Shown: positions 8,358 to 15,595 of the stretch, in pieces
Position numbering within the stretch: the first letter of the stretch is position 1
Layout of the letters: every line of letters starts with the position of its first letter
Origin: an uncultured Veillonellaceae bacterium
Lineage (GTDB): Bacteria > Bacillota > Negativicutes > Veillonellales > Dialisteraceae
Reading direction: 5' to 3'
Length of the DNA: 38,407 nucleotides
Assembly (NCBI GenBank): GCA_927353735.1
Contig: CAKMIA010000013.1
Coordinates: 1-38,407 of the forward strand
The notes under the pieces: generated by a model
What the model was told of the DNA's origin: nothing
The model's input: only the letters and a program-made list of their open reading frames with translations
Database searches by the model: none
Program-made: the position numbers and the translations under genes

Positions 8358-8548
8358 GAAAAAAGCGCAGCCCCGGGGCCGCGTCTTTTCCAAAAGGAGA
8401 AACAGGGGGAATGTTTTGATGGTTTAAGAAAGGAGATTTCATAAGGCCCCCCTCTGCCTTATGCCTGTAGTATACGCCCTGACCATGGACACGCCGCGTC
8501 CATGTCAAAAATTTTTCTCTTCTTCTTCAAAAAAAATTTTTCCGGTCC
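8358..8548 (-). repeat. Structured intergenic element, copy 1 (candidate small RNA)
   Basis: This is one of two diverged direct copies flanking the gene at 8551-8961; the other is 9051-9243. Read on the minus strand, both carry in order: A/T tracts, TTGACA (8508-8503), a dyad ATGGAC/GTCCAT, GTATACTAC (-10-like TATACT, 8474-8469), a hairpin CATAAGGC/GCCTTATG with a G-rich loop, a pyrimidine-rich linker containing CATTCCCCC and TCTCCTTTT, and a GC-rich rho-independent terminator with six T (8385-8359). Spacing between TTGACA and TATACT is 28 bp in both copies, too long for a plain promoter, so the transcription start is uncertain. The rest of 8191-8550 holds the cas9 promoter and the terminator at 8282; no gene is convincing there. 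Confidence 0.7.
8359..8385 (-). terminator. Terminator ending repeat element copy 1
   Basis: On the minus strand CGC-G-GCCCC pairs with GGGGC-T-GCG and is followed by TTTTTT. It would end transcription from the 136-aa gene or from the element itself before the cas9 promoter. Confidence 0.65.
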
Positions 8549-8550
8549 GT

Positions 8551-8961
8551 TCACGCTCCGTGAAGGGGCTTCATGGACGGGTCGTGCGTGAGGAGATGGA
8601 GGAGCAGCTTCCGGTCCTTCTCCGTGAGCGTCACCGGCTGGAGATCCGCCTCGGCCCAGCACAGCGCCTCCTCCGGCGTGAGGATCTCCGGCGCGATGGC
8701 CTGGAACTGCCACAGCCGCTCCGGATGGGCTTCCTTGAAGGCCTGTATGGCCTCCGCCTCGGCCAGCATGGGCGCCACGGTGACGAAGCCCTGTATGGCC
8801 CATTCGTACTCGTCCCCGTAGGCCGCCTTCAGCCGGAAGTACACCTTGTCCACTTCTGCGGGCGGGTATTCCGCCTTCATCATCCCGCCCCACTGTGTCC
8901 GTATCGGTCCCTCAGCCAGCTCATGGAGCCAGTCCGGGAACGCCATCATGATCCCGCTCAT
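8551..8961 (-). CDS. Hypothetical protein, 136 aa
   Basis: I do not recognise this protein. It has 136 aa starting at the first ATG (MSGIMMAFPDWL); a second start at the MM five codons in is possible, because GAGAGG sits only just before the first ATG. It looks soluble and acidic, with many Trp and aromatic residues (WLHEL, WAIQGF, RLWQFQAI, LCWAEADL), and no signal peptide, membrane segment or metal motif. The C-terminus reads LTEKDRKLLLHLLTHDPSM, likely a helix. The stop codon lies inside a small hairpin. The gene is framed on both sides by the two copies of the ~190-bp repeat element, which suggests it arrived or was duplicated as a gene-plus-element unit. Coding is supported by amino-acid composition and a single open frame only. 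Confidence 0.6.
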   Translation of the reverse strand: MSGIMMAFPDWLHELAEGPIRTQWGGMMKAEYPPAEVDKVYFRLKAAYGDEYEWAIQGFVTVAPMLAEAEAIQAFKEAHPERLWQFQAIAPEILTPEEALCWAEADLQPVTLTEKDRKLLLHLLTHDPSMKPLHGA

Positions 8962-9050
8962 CCTCTCTGCCTGCCTTTCTTTTCACACTGCCGCGGCGCG
9001 CCCCGCGCCCGCACGGCCTCCCCTTCCCTTCCATCCGCTCCGCCCTGCTA

Positions 9051-9243
9051 TGGAAAAGGCGCGGCACCATGGCCGCGCCGTTCCACAAAAAGGAGGAAAA
9101 AAGGGGGAAATGTTTTTGATGGAAATGGAAAAGAGATAGTGTCTAAGGCCCCCTGCCTTATGTCCGTAGTATACGCTCCCACCATGGACACACCGCGTCC
9201 ATGTCAAAAAATTTTCCCTCTTTTTTCAAAAATTTTTCTACGC
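9051..9243 (-). repeat. Structured intergenic element, copy 2 (candidate small RNA)
   Basis: Diverged copy of the element at 8358-8548. On the minus strand it has TTGACA (9207-9202), a dyad ATGGAC/GTCCAT, GTATACTAC (TATACT, 9173-9168), a TAAGGC/GCCTTA hairpin with a G-rich loop, and a linker with CATTTCCCCC and CCTCCTTTTT. It ends in an 8-bp GGCGCGGC/GCCGCGCC terminator stem with TTTT. Like copy 1 it starts a few bases after the stop codon of a minus-strand gene (the ABC permease ending at 9248). Apart from this element the 8962-9050 stretch shows nothing recognisable. Confidence 0.7.
9052..9084 (-). terminator. Terminator ending repeat element copy 2
   Basis: Minus-strand stem GGCGCGGC / GCCGCGCC with a 6-nt loop and outer GGAA/TTCC pairs, followed by TTTTCC. 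The T-run is short, so efficiency is uncertain. Confidence 0.5.
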
Positions 9244-9247
9244 CCGC

Positions 9248-10596
9248 TCACAGGAGGGAGGACACGTCCTTTTTCCGGATGAGCCATGCCGGGATAAGGC
9301 CCGCTGCCATGCCGAGGACGAGGACCGCCAGCGGCGGCAGGAGGGAGACTGCCTCCGGTGCGGTGGTCATCACCACGGCGGGCCGGGCCTCCATGTGCCC
9401 GGCGGCGGCGGCGGTCCCGCCTCCCTCCTGTGCGGGTGGCTCACCCCCACGGCGGCCCGGCCCTCGATGGCCCCGGCGGCGAGGACGCTCCCGCCCCAGC
9501 CGATGAGCCACCCGGCGGCGGCCCCGGTGAGAAGGAGCAGCGCCTGTTCCGCCGCAAGCAGCCGGAGCACCGCGCTGTCCCCGGCGCCGAGGGCGCGGAG
9601 GAGCGCAAATTCAGAGAGGCGGGAGAGGCCGTTCCAGTACATGGCCAGCAGGGTGATGAGCACCGCCGCGCCGATGAGGCCTCCGGTGAGGAGCTCCCAG
9701 AATTCCCGGCTCTGTCCGGCCATGCTGTACAGAGCGATGAGGGTCTGCGCCGGGAAAATGAGCTGGCTGTCCGAGCTCCGCGCCCGCTGGGCCTCCTGGA
9801 GGAGCTGCATCGCCTCCCGGTAGCCCGTGGGATGGACGAGGACGGCGGTGACATCCCCTTTCACGCCCTCTGCAGATTCTGCCGCGGCCGGTGCGGCCTG
9901 TGCCTGCGCGGCTCCGCTGTGGCGCCGCACGATGCCGCCCCGGCGGACCTGCCCGCCCGTCTCGTGGCGGTGGGCCCGCCAGATATCCTCGATGGACACG
10001 AGGATGGCCGTATCATAGGGGCCGCCCACCGGGGCGAGGATGCCCGTCACGCGGTAGGTGCCGCCGTGTTCCTCCCCGGTGCCGTTCGTGAGGCCGTGGA
10101 TGCCCCGGAAGGTGCTGCCCACGGTGAGGCCTGTCCGGCGGGCGGTCTCGCTGCCGATGACGGCGTCGCCGGGCGCCGCGAAGGCGCTTCCCTCCGCCAC
10201 GGAGAGCCAGGGCCCGCGGGTCCTGTTCGGTTTGTATTCAAAGAGTGCCGGCTCGGTGCCGACGATGCGGAAGCCCCGGTAGTTGTCGCCGAAGGCCAGC
10301 GGGATCACCAGATCGGCGCGGCCGCTCTCCCGGAGGGCCTCCACGTCGCGATAGGGGATATTGCCGATGGGATGGTCCCGGAGAAAGACCGTATTGATCA
10401 CCAGCTGATAGGGCGAGCCCTTCGCCCCCATGAGGATGGGGAACGGCTCCACCGCCCGGTTCAGCCCGTTGTAGAGACCGGCGGTCATCTGGAGCAGAAA
10501 GACCGGCAGGGCGCACGCCGCCGCCAGCAGGAGGAGCAGCAGCATATGCCGCGCCGGGCGGCGCAGGATGGACAGAAAAGCCAGACGGAGGATCAT
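9248..10596 (-). pseudogene. FtsX/MacB-type ABC transporter permease, frameshifted near the 3' end
   Basis: Membrane subunit of an ABC exporter of the FtsX/MacB/LolC class, partner of the ATPase just upstream. The start is MILRLAFLSILRRPARHMLL, whose ATG overlaps the ATPase stop by 4 nt. A first membrane helix (about residues 18-36) is followed by a large extracytoplasmic domain, then two helices in LIGAAVLITLLAMYW and LLLLTGAAAGWLIGWGGSVL. The reading frame then drifts into a proline-rich tail stopping at 9370. The expected last helix (LPPLAVLVLGMAAGLIPAWLI, then RKKDVSSLL) lies in another frame ending at 9248. One extra base in the G5 run at 9444-9448 would restore a 449-aa permease. This may be a sequencing or assembly indel, a real mutation or slippage; the sequence alone cannot decide. 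Without correction the protein loses its last membrane segment. Confidence 0.75.
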
Positions 10597-11261
10597 GAGG
10601 CAAGCGCTCCTTTCATGAGGCGGATCTGCGCCGGAAACAGGGCCTGCACGGCCGGATCGTGGGTGGCGCAGAGAAGGGTGCACCCGCTCTCCCGCTGGTA
10701 GTCCAGGAGGCAGCCCATGAGGAGGCGGCTGTTGTCTCCGTCGAGGCTGGCCGTGGGCTCGTCTGCCAGCAGGAGCTGCGGCGCGGTGAGGATGGCCCGG
10801 ATGAAGCCCGCCCGCTGCTTCTCCCCGCCGGAAAGGCGTCCCGGCATGCGGCGGCCGAAGCCCTCCATGCCGAGCCGGGCGAGCCACGCCTCGGCCTCGC
10901 GCCGCTTCTGTGACCGGTCCAGCCCGGCGATGTCCGCGGCGAGGAGGATATTTTCCATCACCGTGAGATACGGCAGGAGAAGGGCCTGCTGGAAAATAAA
11001 GCCCACCCGGCCGGCGCGCCACTTCGCCAGCTCGCCGCTGCCGAGGGCGGTGATGTCCGTGCCGTCGATGAGGATGCGCCCCGCCGTGGGCCGCAGAAGG
11101 CCGGAGAGGCACCGGAAGAGCGTGGATTTCCCGCTGCCCGAGGGGCCGATGACCGCACAGCACCCGTGGTCCGGCACGGTGAGGGCGCTGATGGCAAGGG
11201 CCCGCAGATGATGGCCCTCGCCATCGGGAAAATCGCATTGGATATGTTCGCCATAGATCAT
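10593..11261 (-). CDS. ABC transporter ATP-binding protein
   Basis: ATPase of a two-component exporter, LolD/MacB-like in type. The start is set at MIYGEHIQCDFPDG (222 aa), with AAAGGA 11 nt upstream; a longer frame starts 16 codons earlier. All nucleotide-binding motifs are present: Walker A GPSGSGKST, Q-loop FIFQQALLLPYLTVMEN, signature LSGGEKQRAG, Walker B LLLADEPTASLD and the H-loop CATHDP. No membrane segments are fused to it. Its stop overlaps the permease start, so the two form an operon. A strong terminator lies about 50 bp upstream, so the pair either has its own promoter in that short gap or depends on read-through from the exported protein and alkaline phosphatase genes. The substrate is unknown; FtsX-type exporters commonly move lipoproteins, peptides or lipids. 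Confidence 0.93.
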   Translation of the reverse strand: MIYGEHIQCDFPDGEGHHLRALAISALTVPDHGCCAVIGPSGSGKSTLFRCLSGLLRPTAGRILIDGTDITALGSGELAKWRAGRVGFIFQQALLLPYLTVMENILLAADIAGLDRSQKRREAEAWLARLGMEGFGRRMPGRLSGGEKQRAGFIRAILTAPQLLLADEPTASLDGDNSRLLMGCLLDYQRESGCTLLCATHDPAVQALFPAQIRLMKGALAS

Positions 11262-11311
11262 GAAACCGTCTGTCCTTTCCAGAATCGGAGCCTCTGCTCC
11301 GGCAGACATAC

Positions 11312-11352
11312 AAAAAATGCAGGCACGCCGGCGGCGTCAGCCTGCATTTTTC
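11312..11352 (-). terminator. Strong terminator between the exported protein gene and the ABC ATPase
   Basis: AAAATGCAGGC pairs with GCCTGCATTTT, with an inner GCC/GGC stem and T-runs on both sides. It lies 1 bp after the 149-aa gene. It should end the alkaline phosphatase transcript or attenuate transcription into the ABC genes. Confidence 0.8.
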
Positions 11353-11802
11353 TTACAGTGCGTCGATGCTGTCCGCAGCGATGCGGAGCTGGCTCACGAA
11401 GCCCGTCTCCTCGTCGATCTCGCTGCCGATCTCCAGCGTGCCCGTCACGGAAATGGGGGAATCGTAGGGGAGCGCCGTCACCGGCTCGGAGACCTTCACC
11501 ACGATGATATTGTCCGGCCAGTCTGCGTCGCTGCTGCAGAAGGGACACACGGACATGGGCACCTCGGTGAGCACGAAGAAGCGGATCGTCGGCGTGAGGG
11601 GCGGCGCCATGTAGCCGGTCATGGTGACCGTGCCGCCTTCCAGAGATTCCGCCTTGTCGGAGAGCACCAGCCCTGCGGACGTCCAGTCGCTGTAGAGCTC
11701 ACTGAAGGAGAGTTCCTCCGCCGAGACGGACGGGGACAGGGCGAGCGCCGCTGCCGCGAGCAGTGCGCCGCAGACCGCCCGGCGGATGCATCCTCTCTTC
11801 AT
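11353..11802 (-). CDS. Exported protein with CPFC motif, DUF3299-like
   Basis: 149 aa with a clear Sec signal peptide (basic MKRGCIRR, hydrophobic core, SVSAEE cleavage region near residue 28). The mature part reads TVTMTGYMAPPLTP and then FFVLTEVPMSVCPFCSSDADWP, followed by two beta-rich segments ending in TGTLEIGSEIDEETGF. The layout resembles the DUF3299 group of small exported proteins, which are often encoded beside LolD/MacB-type ABC transporters, as here. The two Cys in CPFC could bind metal or form a disulphide. The ATG overlaps the alkaline phosphatase stop by 1 nt (TAATG), so it is translationally coupled to it. A strong terminator follows. The function is not known. Confidence 0.8.
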   Translation of the reverse strand: MKRGCIRRAVCGALLAAAALALSPSVSAEELSFSELYSDWTSAGLVLSDKAESLEGGTVTMTGYMAPPLTPTIRFFVLTEVPMSVCPFCSSDADWPDNIIVVKVSEPVTALPYDSPISVTGTLEIGSEIDEETGFVSQLRIAADSIDAL

Positions 11803-13670
11803 TATTTCGCTTCCCTGCTCAGGTCCGGATTGACGCTGTGGTTCGCGTTCACGCCGAGCGCGCGGAGGATGCCGAAGAAGACCTCCGTATTATCCATGAC
11901 GCCGTGGAAGTATTCCGAGCCGGGGCCGCCTGCATTGAGGAGCACGTCATCGGCGGAATGGCATTCCTGGGGATCGTCCTTCGGCGTATTGGCGGGCATG
12001 AGTTCCGCCGGATCGCCGGGATGGATGCGGGCCGGATTGGCCTTGGAGCTGGCCTTGGAGACCTGATGGAATTCCACCTTGTCGCCGATATTCTGCGCTT
12101 CCTCCACCGTTTCGGTCACGGAGAGAGCCGGCGGGGTCGGAACGGGCATGAAGTGGTAGTTTTCGTAGTATTCCGGATGGTTGGCGTACTGTACGGCGAG
12201 CGTCACGTCCGGATCGGGATTGTCCGGGAAGCCGTCTCCGTCAGCGTCCTTGAAGGTGGGCATGATGGAATTCTGATATACCCGGACGGCTTCGGTGCCC
12301 TTCTTGCCGTCTCTTTCATGATAGGTGCCGCTGATGGATACGCCGTGAGCGTGGTCGGCCACGACGATGATGAGCGTGTCGTCGCCATGTTCCTTGTTCC
12401 ACTGTTCCGCATATTCGATGGCCTTGTCGAATTCGATGGTGTCATAGGCCGCGCGCTGCCAGTCCATGACGTGGAGCTGCTTGTCGATGGAGGCGCCTTC
12501 GATCATGGCGAAGAAGCCATTCTCATTCTGGCTGAGGATATCGAGGGTCTTTTTCGTCATGTCCATCAGGTTCGGCTGGTCGGTGAAGCCCTTCAGCACC
12601 TTCGGGTTCTTCAGCATTTCCCGGTCGAGGTAGACGTTCATCGTGCCTGTGTGGAAGAGGCCCAGGAGCGGCTTGTCTGCCGGAGCGGCCTTCATTTCCT
12701 CTGCGGTGGTGGCGAAGGTGTAGCCCTTGTCCTTGAAGGCCTGAATGACGTCGAAATTATCCTTGCGCTTGGAACCCATCACGCTGGACGGGAGATACCG
12801 GGCAGAGCCGCCGCCCATGATGACGTCCGGGCGGTGGTAATCCGCGAGATAATCCTTCGCGAGGTAGTCCTGCAGGGCTCTGCGGCGGGTGTGGCCCACC
12901 ATGGCCGCCGGGGTCGCGTCGGTGGTCTCCGCCTGGGTGACGATACCGATGGACATGCCGCGGGTGCGCTTCAGCACTTCGGAAATGGTTTCCACTCTCG
13001 GATCATCCAGCGGGTCCGCGGTGGAGTTTTCATAGACGCCCATGGCGTTCACCACGGATTTGTGGCCCGTGGAGTAGGCGGAAGCGGAGTTCGCGCTGTC
13101 CGTGACGAGGGAATCGTAGCCGCTGGTGGTGATGATCGCATTGTGGTCCAGCTTTTCCATGGCGAGCAGATCATTGTACTTGCCGTTCGTCTGGCCCTTG
13201 GACAGGATGCGGGCGATCTCTCTGGCCTGCAGGGACATGCCGTCGCCCACGAAGAGGATGACGTTCTTCGCCGGACGGGCGGTCTTTTCCTGTACGACCT
13301 TGTAGGATGCAGCCGCCGCGGATTTTCCTTCGGCGTCGCTGGCGGTGACGTTCACCACATAATCGCCGGTCTTTTTGAACGTCACGTCATTGGCGCGGTA
13401 CGCGGTGACGCCGTTGTCCAGCACCTGCTTTTCCAGCGGGCGGCCCAGCACGTCAGCGGCGGGCTTTCCGTTGATGGTGATGTCCACGTCCTGCAGGTCC
13501 TTGGCGTTCGACACTTCCACGTCGAAGTCAAATTTCACGCCGGACCAGAATTTCGCGGTGTCCACCGGAAGGATGCGGATATCCGCCGCATCGGCAGTCA
13601 TAACGGAAGCGAAAACCGCGCTTCCTGCGAGCAGAGAAAGGACCATGCCCTTCAGCCATTGTTTTTTCAT
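11802..13670 (-). CDS. phoA: Secreted alkaline phosphatase
   Basis: Metal-dependent phosphomonoesterase that releases phosphate in the periplasm or outside the cell. The 622-aa protein has a signal peptide (MKKQWLKG, hydrophobic core, TADAAD). Residues about 35-130 look like an Ig-like beta domain (VEVSNAKDLQDVDITINGKPA, DYVVNVTASDAEGK) placed before the catalytic domain, which is unusual for PhoA. The catalytic domain starts KNVILFVGDGMS, with an Asp metal ligand, and the phosphorylated Ser is in VTDSANSASAYSTG. Other metal sites are TDATPAAMVGHT, IEGASID, VADHAHG and the late NAGGPGSEYFHG. AGGAGG precedes the ATG. The gene is followed without a gap by the 149-aa exported protein. A possible promoter (TATAGT, complement of 13709-13714) has a poor 19-bp spacing to TTGCAC. 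Confidence 0.92.
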   Translation of the reverse strand: MKKQWLKGMVLSLLAGSAVFASVMTADAADIRILPVDTAKFWSGVKFDFDVEVSNAKDLQDVDITINGKPAADVLGRPLEKQVLDNGVTAYRANDVTFKKTGDYVVNVTASDAEGKSAAAASYKVVQEKTARPAKNVILFVGDGMSLQAREIARILSKGQTNGKYNDLLAMEKLDHNAIITTSGYDSLVTDSANSASAYSTGHKSVVNAMGVYENSTADPLDDPRVETISEVLKRTRGMSIGIVTQAETTDATPAAMVGHTRRRALQDYLAKDYLADYHRPDVIMGGGSARYLPSSVMGSKRKDNFDVIQAFKDKGYTFATTAEEMKAAPADKPLLGLFHTGTMNVYLDREMLKNPKVLKGFTDQPNLMDMTKKTLDILSQNENGFFAMIEGASIDKQLHVMDWQRAAYDTIEFDKAIEYAEQWNKEHGDDTLIIVVADHAHGVSISGTYHERDGKKGTEAVRVYQNSIMPTFKDADGDGFPDNPDPDVTLAVQYANHPEYYENYHFMPVPTPPALSVTETVEEAQNIGDKVEFHQVSKASSKANPARIHPGDPAELMPANTPKDDPQECHSADDVLLNAGGPGSEYFHGVMDNTEVFFGILRALGVNANHSVNPDLSREAK

Positions 13671-13878
13671 TCCTATACCTCCTGCAACTGGTTTTCAACC
13701 ATGCCTCCACTATACGGAGCTTCCGCATGGGCCGTGCAAAGGAAATATACAGATTTCGTCACGATTTCATGAGAAACTTATAATCTTTCTGACAAAGCGG
13801 CGGAAACAGCGCCATGAGCACCCCGCTTCGTAAAATCTTTTTGACGGAGCCCCGGCGCCGCGCCGGAATCTGCGCACG

Positions 13879-13913
13879 AAAAAAGCCGCCGCCCCCGAGG
13901 GGACTGCGGCTTT
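13879..13913 (-). terminator. Terminator downstream of ompH
   Basis: On the minus strand AGCCGC/GCGGCT and CCCC/GGGG pairs form a long stem followed by TTTTTT. It lies 11 bp after the ompH stop. The rest of 13671-13878 is the alkaline phosphatase upstream region with no clear gene. Confidence 0.8.
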
Positions 13914-13924
13914 CCGCTGTGAAA

Positions 13925-14344
13925 TTATTTTGCGAGCATCTGGCCCACTTCGGACGTGATGTCCACGCCGCCGTCGATGACAACAGCCTGATCAATGACG
14001 ATGTCCAGGCCCTTCTGCTGGCGTACCTGCTGAATGGCTTTCTGGATGTCCTGTACGATCGGTCCCATGAGGGAGCTGTTCTTTTCGCCCAGCTTCTTCT
14101 GGAGTTCCGCAGCGATCTGCTGTTTTTCTGCGTCGGTCTTGCCTTCAGACTGCTTTGCGAAGTCCTGTTCTGCCTTCTGGGCAGCCGCTCTCATGTCGAG
14201 GCGGGCTTTTTCCATTTTCGGATGAGCCTGCATCAGAGCATTGGTGTTCACATAGCCGATTCCTGCGGCGGATGCGCCCATAACGGCGCCGAATGTAAGC
14301 ATACCGGCAGCGGCAGCTGCTGCCATGATCTGTTTCATTTTCAT
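13925..14344 (-). CDS. OmpH/Skp family periplasmic chaperone
   Basis: 139 aa. Skp-like chaperones hold unfolded outer-membrane proteins in the periplasm, so this gene marks the host as a diderm. There is a signal peptide (MKMKQIMAAAAAAG, cleavage at ASAAG near residue 27). The mature protein starts with the family's beta segment IGYVNTNALMQAHPK. A long charged helix follows (MEKARLDMRAAAQKAEQDF to AAELQKKLGEK), the coiled-coil tentacle. The C-terminal strand region reads VIDQAVVIDGGVDITSEV, also typical. It has its own strong promoter and terminator, so it is probably monocistronic, whereas in many diderms it sits beside bamA or lpxD. Confidence 0.93.
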   Translation of the reverse strand: MKMKQIMAAAAAAGMLTFGAVMGASAAGIGYVNTNALMQAHPKMEKARLDMRAAAQKAEQDFAKQSEGKTDAEKQQIAAELQKKLGEKNSSLMGPIVQDIQKAIQQVRQQKGLDIVIDQAVVIDGGVDITSEVGQMLAK

Positions 14345-14392
14345 ATGTCTTTCCTCCTTACACCGGCTACAACACCGGCGAATATATTAATC

Positions 14393-14421
14393 ATAATAAT
14401 ATATTCAAAACTGCCTGTCAA
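14393..14421 (-). promoter_or_regulatory. ompH promoter
   Basis: A perfect -35 TTGACA (14421-14416), 17 bp spacer, and -10 TATTAT (14398-14393). The predicted leader of roughly 45 nt carries a repeated CCGGTG/CACCGG motif and AAGGAGG before the ATG. Confidence 0.8.
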
Positions 14422-14475
14422 TGTCTTTTCCGTCTGCTCGGGTTGCCTTTTTCTCATAGCAGATGGAGCGGGCCA

Positions 14476-14877
14476 TCATTTCTGCAGGGCCTCTCCGTCC
14501 GTCTCCGCCGGTGCGTCCTCCCCGGCCGGAGCGGCTCCGTCGCCGCTGTCCTTTTTCTTCCGGAAATGGGAAATGACCTCGGGCACCATGTTCAGCACCT
14601 TGTCCACCGTATTGGTCGCGGCGGCGTTTTTGATGGAGAACAGCTCCACCCGCTCGCCCTTCAGGATGAGCACCGCCGTGGGGGTGAGCTTGCCGCCGCC
14701 CGCCTCGCCGCCGGACTTGCCCTCCGGGCCGGTCTGGCCGCTGCCGAAGCCGAAGCTCACGTCCACGAAGGGGACGATCACCGCGTCGCCCAGATAGATC
14801 GGCTGGCCCACCACGGATTCGGTGGTAATCATTTCCTTGAAATTTTCGAACAGTTTCTTTCTTGCTGCGTCGTCCAT
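14476..14877 (-). CDS. gerW: GerW/YtfJ family protein
   Basis: 133 aa. In Bacillus subtilis YtfJ (GerW) is needed for spore germination; homologues are widespread in Firmicutes, including non-sporeformers, where the role is unknown. The family pattern is clear: ESVVGQPIYLGDAVIVPFVDVSFGFG followed by a Gly-rich stretch (GKSGGEAGGGKLTPTAVLIL), then ERVELFSI and a helix NTVDKVLNMVPEVISHF. The C-terminal 25 residues are a low-complexity Ala/Glu/Gly tail. It follows the DUF2953 gene by 16 bp, the same pairing as ytfI-ytfJ in B. subtilis, which strengthens the assignment. No signal peptide. Confidence 0.9.
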   Translation of the reverse strand: MDDAARKKLFENFKEMITTESVVGQPIYLGDAVIVPFVDVSFGFGSGQTGPEGKSGGEAGGGKLTPTAVLILKGERVELFSIKNAAATNTVDKVLNMVPEVISHFRKKKDSGDGAAPAGEDAPAETDGEALQK

Positions 14878-14893
14878 GCGATGCCTCCTGCGG

Positions 14894-15595
14894 TCATGCC
14901 GTTTCCGGGGAAATCTGCGGGGAGCGCCCTTTCAGGTACGCTCTGGTCCGGCGCACCGGCCCCGATGCCAGCACGCCGCCGAAAATATACAGAATATAAA
15001 GGGGCACCACACGGCCCTCCGCCTCGGCGGTCACGTCGAAGCAGCGGCCCGTGTAGTCCCATGTGATGTCGCTGGCGCCGGGCAGCGCCGCATAGAGCAG
15101 TCCTGCGAGGACGCCGGTCTGCATGGGGTCGCCCAGTCCGGCCCGTCCGGACAGACGGAGCTTCTTCGGCCGGCTGTGCCGGTAGAGCTTCCCCGCCGCA
15201 CGGAGCACGATCCCTATGGTCCCATTGTCCCACGCGAAGGACAATACCGCAAGCGCGCCGGGCTTCTTCGTCTCCTCGTCCTGCGCTTCCGTCTCCGCCG
15301 GGAGCGGCGCCTCTGCGGGATGCCCCTCTCCGTCAAGCAGAAGGGGCGTCTCCGCCTTCACCGGCTGCGGCGCCTCCGGTTCCGATTCATCCGAGGCATT
15401 TTCCTCTTCCGTCTCCGCCGCAGGCACTTCCTCCGGCTCCGGCCATATCATGCGCTTCCGGTACAGCCCGCCCAGAAGAGACACCTCCGCCATCCCGCCC
15501 TGCCGGTCTGCGCGGCACCGGTACCGCACGGGACAGAGCAGCACCGCCAGCAGAAGAAGGACGAGGACGGCCGCCGCGCCGAGCACAGCCGTCAC
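14894..15595 (-). CDS. DUF2953 domain protein (YtfI-like)
   Basis: 233 aa, start GTG at 15595 overlapping the stop of the WYL gene by 4 nt (GTGA). A much longer frame is open upstream but runs through the WYL gene and is not used. One N-terminal membrane helix (AVLGAAAVLVLLLLAVLLC, about residues 3-22) leads into a beta strand PVRYRCRADRQ. A long acidic low-complexity linker (about residues 50-110) separates it from the DUF2953 core, which has KLRLSGRAGLGDPMQTGVLAGLLYAAL and DITWDYTGRCFDVTAEAEGRVVPLYILYI. The family has no known biochemical role but sits beside gerW/ytfJ across Firmicutes, as here. Confidence 0.85.
   Translation of the reverse strand: MTAVLGAAAVLVLLLLAVLLCPVRYRCRADRQGGMAEVSLLGGLYRKRMIWPEPEEVPAAETEEENASDESEPEAPQPVKAETPLLLDGEGHPAEAPLPAETEAQDEETKKPGALAVLSFAWDNGTIGIVLRAAGKLYRHSRPKKLRLSGRAGLGDPMQTGVLAGLLYAALPGASDITWDYTGRCFDVTAEAEGRVVPLYILYIFGGVLASGPVRRTRAYLKGRSPQISPETA

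Noticed and set aside
8403..9137. Plus-strand mini-ORFs behind AAAAGGAG in each repeat element
   Set aside because: Copy 1 gives only two codons and copy 2 nine, so the reading frame is not conserved. The sequence is better read as the complement of the minus-strand linker.
11763..13772. 669-aa open frame antisense to the alkaline phosphatase gene
   Set aside because: Shadow frame rich in His, Arg and Val with no domain; the minus strand encodes a clear phosphatase.
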